Below are positions 59,740 through 64,000 of a stretch of 64,000 nt of DNA, piece by piece. Every line of letters begins with the position of its first letter. Position 1 is the stretch's first letter. The notes below the pieces were generated by a model. It was not told the origin of the DNA. It did not search any database and worked only from the letters and a program-made list of their open reading frames with translations. A program made the position numbers and the translations under genes. Source of the DNA: Arthrobacter sp. KBS0703 (GTDB taxonomy: Bacteria; Actinomycetota; Actinomycetes; Actinomycetales; Micrococcaceae); assembly GCF_002008315.2 (NCBI RefSeq), contig NZ_MVDG02000001.1, forward strand, positions 930,001 to 994,000, read 5' to 3'.

Positions 59740-60533
59740 AGCTCACGATCGTCGGCTGCACGGGGTCCTTCCCCGGCCCCGGTTCGCCCGCCTCCTGCTA
59801 CCTGCTGACGGCGAACGACGGCGAACGCACCTGGAAGGTCGTCATGGACCTGGGCAGCGGAGCCCTGGGGGCCATCCAGCGCTACACGGACCTCGAGGAT
59901 ATCGATGCGATCTTCCTCACGCATCTGCACCCGGACCACTGCATGGACCTGTGCGGCCTGCACGTGGCCGTGCGCTGGAAGCCGGGCGGCTGGGGCCGCG
60001 GACGGATTCCGGTGTGGGGTCCGGCAGCGACGGCCGACAGGATGGCCACCGCGTACGGCCTTGACCTGGACCCCGGCATGCACGAGGAATTCGACTTCAC
60101 CAACTGGGCCGAGCGCCAGTCCGTCTCGGTAGGACCTTTCACCGTGACGCCGTTCGCGGTCAACCACCCGGTGGAGGAGGCCTACGCGCTGCGCGTGGAG
60201 GTGACCGAGCCGGATGCGTCCGGGGCCGCCGTGACGCGCGTGCTGACCTATTCCGGCGACACCGATTCGTGCCGCGGACTGGAGGAGGCGGCGAAGGACG
60301 CCGACCTCTTCCTGTGCGAGGCAGCCTTCGAGGAAGGCCGCGACGACGGCATCAAGGACGTCCACCTGACCGGCAAACGGGCGGGGGAGGCCGCCACCGT
60401 GGCGGGCGCCCGCCGCCTCCTCCTCACCCACATTCCGGTGTGGACGTCTCCGACGACGGTCATGGCCGAGGCGCGCCCCGTGTTCGCCGGTGATGTGGCC
60501 GTCGCGGTCGCCGGCGTGCACTACACCGTCTAG
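59736..60533 (+). CDS. MBL-fold metallo-hydrolase
   Basis: A 265-residue beta-lactamase-fold protein of the RNase Z-like group: metal motif [13 protein letters not shown] near residue 67, [10 protein letters not shown] and LLLTHIPVW later. In actinobacteria this gene commonly lies between murI and rph, as here, and is sometimes compared with cyclic-nucleotide phosphodiesterases. ATGA overlap with murI. Reaction unknown. Confidence 0.88.
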   Translation: MKLTIVGCTGSFPGPGSPASCYLLTANDGERTWKVVMDLGSGALGAIQRYTDLEDIDAIFLTHLHPDHCMDLCGLHVAVRWKPGGWGRGRIPVWGPAATADRMATAYGLDLDPGMHEEFDFTNWAERQSVSVGPFTVTPFAVNHPVEEAYALRVEVTEPDASGAAVTRVLTYSGDTDSCRGLEEAAKDADLFLCEAAFEEGRDDGIKDVHLTGKRAGEAATVAGARRLLLTHIPVWTSPTTVMAEARPVFAGDVAVAVAGVHYTV

Positions 60534-60628
60534 GGCCGGCGGTCCCGGGCTGCGCCGTCTGACGCTGCGCCGCCCTTGCGCTGTGCCCCGGCGGCAGCCG
60601 GCTGCCGATAAATCGATAAGCTAATGGC

Positions 60629-61387
60629 ATGACTTCCGAAGCAACCACTGCCCCCGTCATCCGTGCCGACGGCCGCACCCCGGACCAGCTCCGCCCCATC
60701 AGCATCACCCGCGGCTGGTCCAAGCAGGCGGAAGGATCCGCCCTGATTGAATTCGGCAACACCCGGGTGCTGTGCACGGCTTCCCTCACCGAGGGCGTGC
60801 CCCGCTGGCTCAAGGGCGAGGGCCGCGGGTGGGTCACCGCCGAGTACGCCATGCTGCCGCGGGCCACCAACACCCGCTCCGACCGCGAGTCGGTCAAGGG
60901 CAAGATCGGCGGCCGCACGCACGAGATCTCACGGCTGATCGGGCGCTCGCTGCGCTCCATCATCGACACCAAGGCCCTTGGGGAAAACACGATCGTGCTG
61001 GACTGCGATGTGCTGCAGGCCGACGGCGGCACGCGGACCGCGGCGATCACCGGCGCCTATGTGGCGCTCGCCGAAGCCATCCGCTTCGCCAGGGAAAACA
61101 AGATGATCGCCCGGAACGCCCAGCCGCTGGTGGACACCATCGCCGCCGTGTCCGTGGGCATCATCGACGGCATCCCCATGCTGGACCTTCCGTACATCGA
61201 GGATGTCCGCGCCGAGACGGACATGAACGTGGTGGTGACCGGATCCGGCAAGTTCGTGGAGGTGCAGGGAACCGCCGAGGGCGCTCCCTTCGACCGCGAT
61301 GAGCTCAACAAGCTGCTGGACCTGGCACTCCTGGGGACGGAGCAGCTCGCCGCGATCCAGCGCGAGACCCTGGCCGAAGCTCCGTGA
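60629..61387 (+). CDS. rph: Ribonuclease PH
   Basis: A 252-residue phosphorolytic 3'-5' exoribonuclease trimming tRNA 3' ends. [21 protein letters not shown] is the N-terminal signature; [17 protein letters not shown] holds the phosphate-site arginine, and [17 protein letters not shown] [17 protein letters not shown] the catalytic Asp. Overlaps rdgB by four bases in the usual rph-rdgB pair. Confidence 0.95.
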   Translation: MTSEATTAPVIRADGRTPDQLRPISITRGWSKQAEGSALIEFGNTRVLCTASLTEGVPRWLKGEGRGWVTAEYAMLPRATNTRSDRESVKGKIGGRTHEISRLIGRSLRSIIDTKALGENTIVLDCDVLQADGGTRTAAITGAYVALAEAIRFARENKMIARNAQPLVDTIAAVSVGIIDGIPMLDLPYIEDVRAETDMNVVVTGSGKFVEVQGTAEGAPFDRDELNKLLDLALLGTEQLAAIQRETLAEAP

Positions 61388-62076
61388 ACGGAGACAGCCC
61401 CGTAAACGGGAGCGGAACCGGGGCCCCGGCGCCCCGGCTGGTGCTGGCCACGCACAATAAGGGAAAGCTGCGTGAGCTGCGCGAGCTGCTGCGGGGGCAG
61501 GTTCCCGGGCTCGACGTCGACACGCAGGTGGTGGACGCGTCCGCCGTCGGGGGTCCCGACGTCGTGGAGACGGGGGTGACCTTCGCGGAAAACTCGCTGC
61601 TGAAGGCGCGCGCGGTGGCCGAGGCCACCGGACTGGTGGCAATCGCCGATGACTCCGGTCTCGCGGTGGACGTGCTGGGCGGTGCCCCCGGTATTTTTTC
61701 GGCCCGCTGGGCAGGGCGGCACGGGGACGACGCCGCCAACCTCCGGCTGCTGCTGGCCCAACTGGCGGACGTGCCGGACCCGCACCTGTCTCTTATACAC
61801 ATCTAGATGTGTATAAGAGACAGGCGGCGCTGGCGGTTCCGGCGTCGGCCTCCGAGGACGGGGCGCGCGAGGTGGTGGAATACGGCCAGCTCACGGGAAC
61901 GCTGCTGCGGGAGCCGCGCGGTGAGGGGGCTTCGGCTACGACCCCGTGCTCCAGCCGCTCGGGCTGGACCGGAGTTGCGCCGAGCTGAGCCCGGAGGAGA
62001 AGAACGCCATCAGCCACCGCGGCCAGGCGTTCCGCGCCCTGCTGCCGGCCATCGTGGAAGCCCTCAGCCGGCGCTG
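61384..62076 (+). CDS. rdgB: RdgB/HAM1 non-canonical purine NTP pyrophosphatase (split by adapter, one frameshift)
   Basis: Hydrolyses dITP, ITP and XTP to the monophosphates. The N-terminal [17 protein letters not shown] carries the THNxGK motif and [25 protein letters not shown] the substrate loop. The adapter at 61786-61823 falls after ADVPDPH, with about eight residues (the RxARFxC strand) missing; a one-base deletion near 61928 breaks GEGGFGYDP; the end [16 protein letters not shown] is intact. Stop at 62076. GTG 61384 overlaps rph. The gene should be intact in the organism, about 220-230 residues. Confidence 0.9.
61786..61823. other. Mate-pair junction adapter inside rdgB (artefact)
   Basis: Perfect 38-bp mosaic-end palindrome. 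The flanking rdgB segments are neighbours in the protein family, with roughly 24 bases lost. Confidence 0.97.
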
Positions 62077-62102
62077 AGAGCAGCAGACGGCACCAACTGC
62101 GT

Positions 62103-62136
62103 GAAAGGCACCCCCACGGCCGTGGGGGTGCCTTTC
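62103..62136. terminator. Bidirectional terminator
   Basis: Perfect palindrome with 17-bp arms (62103-62119 with 62120-62136); AAAGG at the left end and CCTTT at the right. In RNA the central CGGCCG would form the loop. It lies between the convergent rdgB and DedA genes. Confidence 0.85.
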
Positions 62137-62156
62137 CTGACTAACGGAACCTGGGA

Positions 62157-62948
62157 TCAGTGGTCGAGGTTCGTCTTGCGCTCGGCCTCGGGCTCGTGCT
62201 CCTCAATGAATTCCTCCACCGGATCGGTGCCGAAGGCGGAGGCCTGGCGCTTGGCGGCGACGCCGCGCAGCACTTCGATGCCGATCGGAATGACCGAAAC
62301 CAGGACAATCACGATGAAGATGATGTCCAGGTTCTCCCGGACCCACGGAACCTTGTCACCCAGCAGGTAGCCGAGGAGCGTCACGCCGCCGCCCCACAGG
62401 AGCGCGCCGATCACGTTGAAGAGGAAAAATTTCCGTTTGTCCATCTGGGCCACGCCCACGATGACCGGAACGAACGTCCTGATGATGGGCACAAAGCGGG
62501 CAAGAATCAGTGCCTTGCCGCCGTGCTTCTCGAAGAAGTTGTGGGCGCTTTCCACGTTTTCGCGCTTGAATAGCCGCGAATCCGGCTTGTTGAAGATCGC
62601 CGGGCCGGCCTTGGAACCGATCAGGTATCCCGCCTGGTTTCCGACGATGGCGGACACGATGATCAGCGCGGCGAACAGCCAGATGTTGAACTTGATGGTG
62701 TCCGTGGCCACGAGCAGGCCGGCGGTGAACAGCATGGAATCACCGGGGAGGAAGAATCCGACCAACAGCCCGGTCTCAGCGAAAATGATCCCGCAGACCA
62801 GCAGGACCACCCACGGCGCCAGGGCCGGGTCGGCGAGGAAAACCTGCGGGTTAAGCCAGTCGGGCAGGAAGGAGGCCAGGTGCGGCTGGACCGGTCCGGC
62901 TCCTCCCAGTGCGGGCACGGCAAAGTCGCTGATTGCATTAAAGTTCAC
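62157..62948 (-). CDS. DedA-family membrane protein
   Basis: A 263-residue membrane protein of the DedA/VTT superfamily, implicated in undecaprenyl-phosphate or phospholipid flipping and in proton homeostasis. AETGLLVGFFLPGDSMLF near residue 55 and the ARFVPIIRTFVPVIVGVAQM segment (conserved Arg pair) are characteristic. About five helices, then a charged C-terminal tail (EEFIEEHEPEAERKT). Convergent with rdgB; divergent from the exonuclease gene 53 bases away. Confidence 0.92.
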   Translation of the reverse strand: MNFNAISDFAVPALGGAGPVQPHLASFLPDWLNPQVFLADPALAPWVVLLVCGIIFAETGLLVGFFLPGDSMLFTAGLLVATDTIKFNIWLFAALIIVSAIVGNQAGYLIGSKAGPAIFNKPDSRLFKRENVESAHNFFEKHGGKALILARFVPIIRTFVPVIVGVAQMDKRKFFLFNVIGALLWGGGVTLLGYLLGDKVPWVRENLDIIFIVIVLVSVIPIGIEVLRGVAAKRQASAFGTDPVEEFIEEHEPEAERKTNLDH

Positions 62949-63001
62949 TTCTCAAGGGTACTTGACGGTCCTTGGCGTTCCGCGGCGCTACAGTTGTCCC
63001 C

Positions 63002-64000
63002 GTGAGTTTGGACTTTACGGCGATCGACTTCGAGACCGCCAACGGCTTCCGCGGATCCCCGTGTGCTGTTGGCCTCAGCAAGGTCCGCGGCGGTGTCATC
63101 GTCGAGGAGGCCTCGTGGCTGATGCGCCCGCCGGAGAACCACGACGCCTTTGACTATCACAACGTCCGGGTGCATGGGATCCGCCCGGCGGACGTGGCGG
63201 ACCGGCCCCGCTTCGGGGAACTGTTCCCGGAGATCGGAGCGTTCATCGGCGGCGACATCCTGGCCGCCCACAATGCTGCCTTCGATCTTGGCGTCATCCG
63301 GTCCGGCCTGGAGGTCTCGGGCTTACCGGGGCCCGCCTACGACTATGTCTGCACCGTGATGCTGTCCCGGCGCTGCTACTCACTGGTTTCGAATTCTCTG
63401 CCCTTCGCCGCCGAAGAGGCAGGTGTGCCGCTGGTCAACCATCACGACGCTGCCGAGGACGCCCGGGCCTGCGCCGGCATCCTGATCGACATTGCGTCCC
63501 GCAACCAGGCCAATAGCATCGCGGAGCTGTATCTCTCACTCGGACTTTCGCTGCCGCAGCAGCCTGCCTTCCACCCTGCCCACGACGACCTCTCGAAACC
63601 GACGCGGTCGGCGCTTGCCGCCCTGGGCGGCACCGTAGCCGTGCGCCCCTTCCGTAGCGGATGGCCCGAGGAGGGGGACAATCCCCAGCCGAATCCGGAT
63701 GCCGAACCCGGCAATCCGCTCTTCGGCCAGACCGTGGTGTTCACCGGCCAGCTGGCCATACCGCGGCCGGAAGCCAAGGAGCGGTCCGCTGAGATGGGGG
63801 CGCGTCCGGAAAGCCGGGTCACCGCCAGGACCAGCGTCCTGGTGGTGGGTGACGGCTTCGTGGCCGGTGACCTGCGGTCCGGGCGGCTGACGGGAAAGGC
63901 CAGGCGGGTGCTTGAGCTGCACGACCGCGGGCAGCCGATCGAGGTCATCTCCGAGGGCGAATTCCTGCAGATGGTGGGCGGGGCTCCCGTTCACATGGCG
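63002..64000 (+). CDS. DnaQ-like 3'-5' exonuclease with BRCT domain (runs off window)
   Basis: An open frame from GTG 63002 to the window end (333 codons, no stop). Exonuclease motifs in order: ExoI TAIDFETANGF near residue 6, ExoII LAAHNAAFDLG near residue 86, ExoIII HHDAAEDARAC near residue 147, as in DNA polymerase III epsilon-type DEDDh nucleases. Residues about 240-320 look like a BRCT domain (GQTVVFTGQLAIPRPEAK onward, SVLVVGDGF). This exonuclease-BRCT layout occurs in actinobacteria; a role in DNA repair or end trimming is inferred. The 3' end is outside the window. Confidence 0.85.
   Translation, partial: MSLDFTAIDFETANGFRGSPCAVGLSKVRGGVIVEEASWLMRPPENHDAFDYHNVRVHGIRPADVADRPRFGELFPEIGAFIGGDILAAHNAAFDLGVIRSGLEVSGLPGPAYDYVCTVMLSRRCYSLVSNSLPFAAEEAGVPLVNHHDAAEDARACAGILIDIASRNQANSIAELYLSLGLSLPQQPAFHPAHDDLSKPTRSALAALGGTVAVRPFRSGWPEEGDNPQPNPDAEPGNPLFGQTVVFTGQLAIPRPEAKERSAEMGARPESRVTARTSVLVVGDGFVAGDLRSGRLTGKARRVLELHDRGQPIEVISEGEFLQMVGGAPVHMA

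Overview
The window reads as chromosome of a high-GC actinobacterium, most likely a Micrococcaceae member of the Arthrobacter/Pseudarthrobacter type. The reasons are the strong G/C third-position bias, frequent GTG/TTG starts, the NucS-type mismatch endonuclease, DUF3039, DUF2550 and DUF2017 proteins, and a long block whose order matches the argS-lysA-hom-thrC-thrB-rho-prfA-prmC-sua5-wecA-atp operon block known from mycobacteria. The genus is an inference from gene content and not a database result.

Layout. 1-1868: end of a zinc/manganese ABC importer with a Fur/Zur-type regulator. 1964-6359: metabolic genes (metallo-hydrolase, PLP enzyme, sulfurtransferase, alcohol dehydrogenase, HIT protein). 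6374-10351: HrpA helicase. 10518-11735: a tiny membrane protein divergent from a GlxA-type regulator, with an inverted repeat between them. 11775-13320: an IS110-family element. 13331-14793: a protealysin-like M4 peptidase with its emfourin-like inhibitor gene. 14908-14980: tRNA-Arg(CCG). 15086-18044: a three-gene flavin electron-transfer module (membrane RnfD-like/FNR fusion, ApbE, FMN-binding lipoprotein). 18218-24790: argS and the lysine/threonine genes. 25192-33488: rho, translation termination, tRNA modification and cell-wall glycan genes. 33583-41964: the complete F1Fo ATP synthase operon. 42108-45958: cold-shock protein, NucS, hydrolase, AI-2E-family transporter. 46149-55571: membrane protein, YbbN-like protein, ene-reductase, ABC exporter, NagB, DUF3039 and helicase. 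55663-62076: NAD salvage, ClpS, MurI, RNase PH and RdgB. 62157-64000: DedA protein and an exonuclease-BRCT protein that runs off the window.

The sequence is not clean. Seven sites (4839, 8854, 14573, 19578, 25524, 26467, 61786) carry the head-to-head Tn5 mosaic-end sequence of the Nextera mate-pair junction adapter. Five genes (hrpA, the M4 peptidase, argS, rho twice, rdgB) are broken by it, and the 5' end of the alcohol dehydrogenase is lost. Short stretches of real sequence are missing at most of them. Single-base deletions break the reading frame close to several of these sites (sulfurtransferase, argS, rho, rdgB) and also in the 5' part of the AI-2E transporter gene. These should be read as assembly errors and not as pseudogenes or mobile DNA.

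I found no clearly new system. The most interesting biology is the flavin module at 15-18 kb with a non-canonical FMN-attachment motif, the protease/inhibitor pair flanked by an IS110 element with a structured 3' non-coding end (possible bridge RNA), the inverted repeat in front of the GlxA-type regulator, and a 15-bp perfect inverted repeat in the rho-prfA gap where rpmE sits in mycobacteria.
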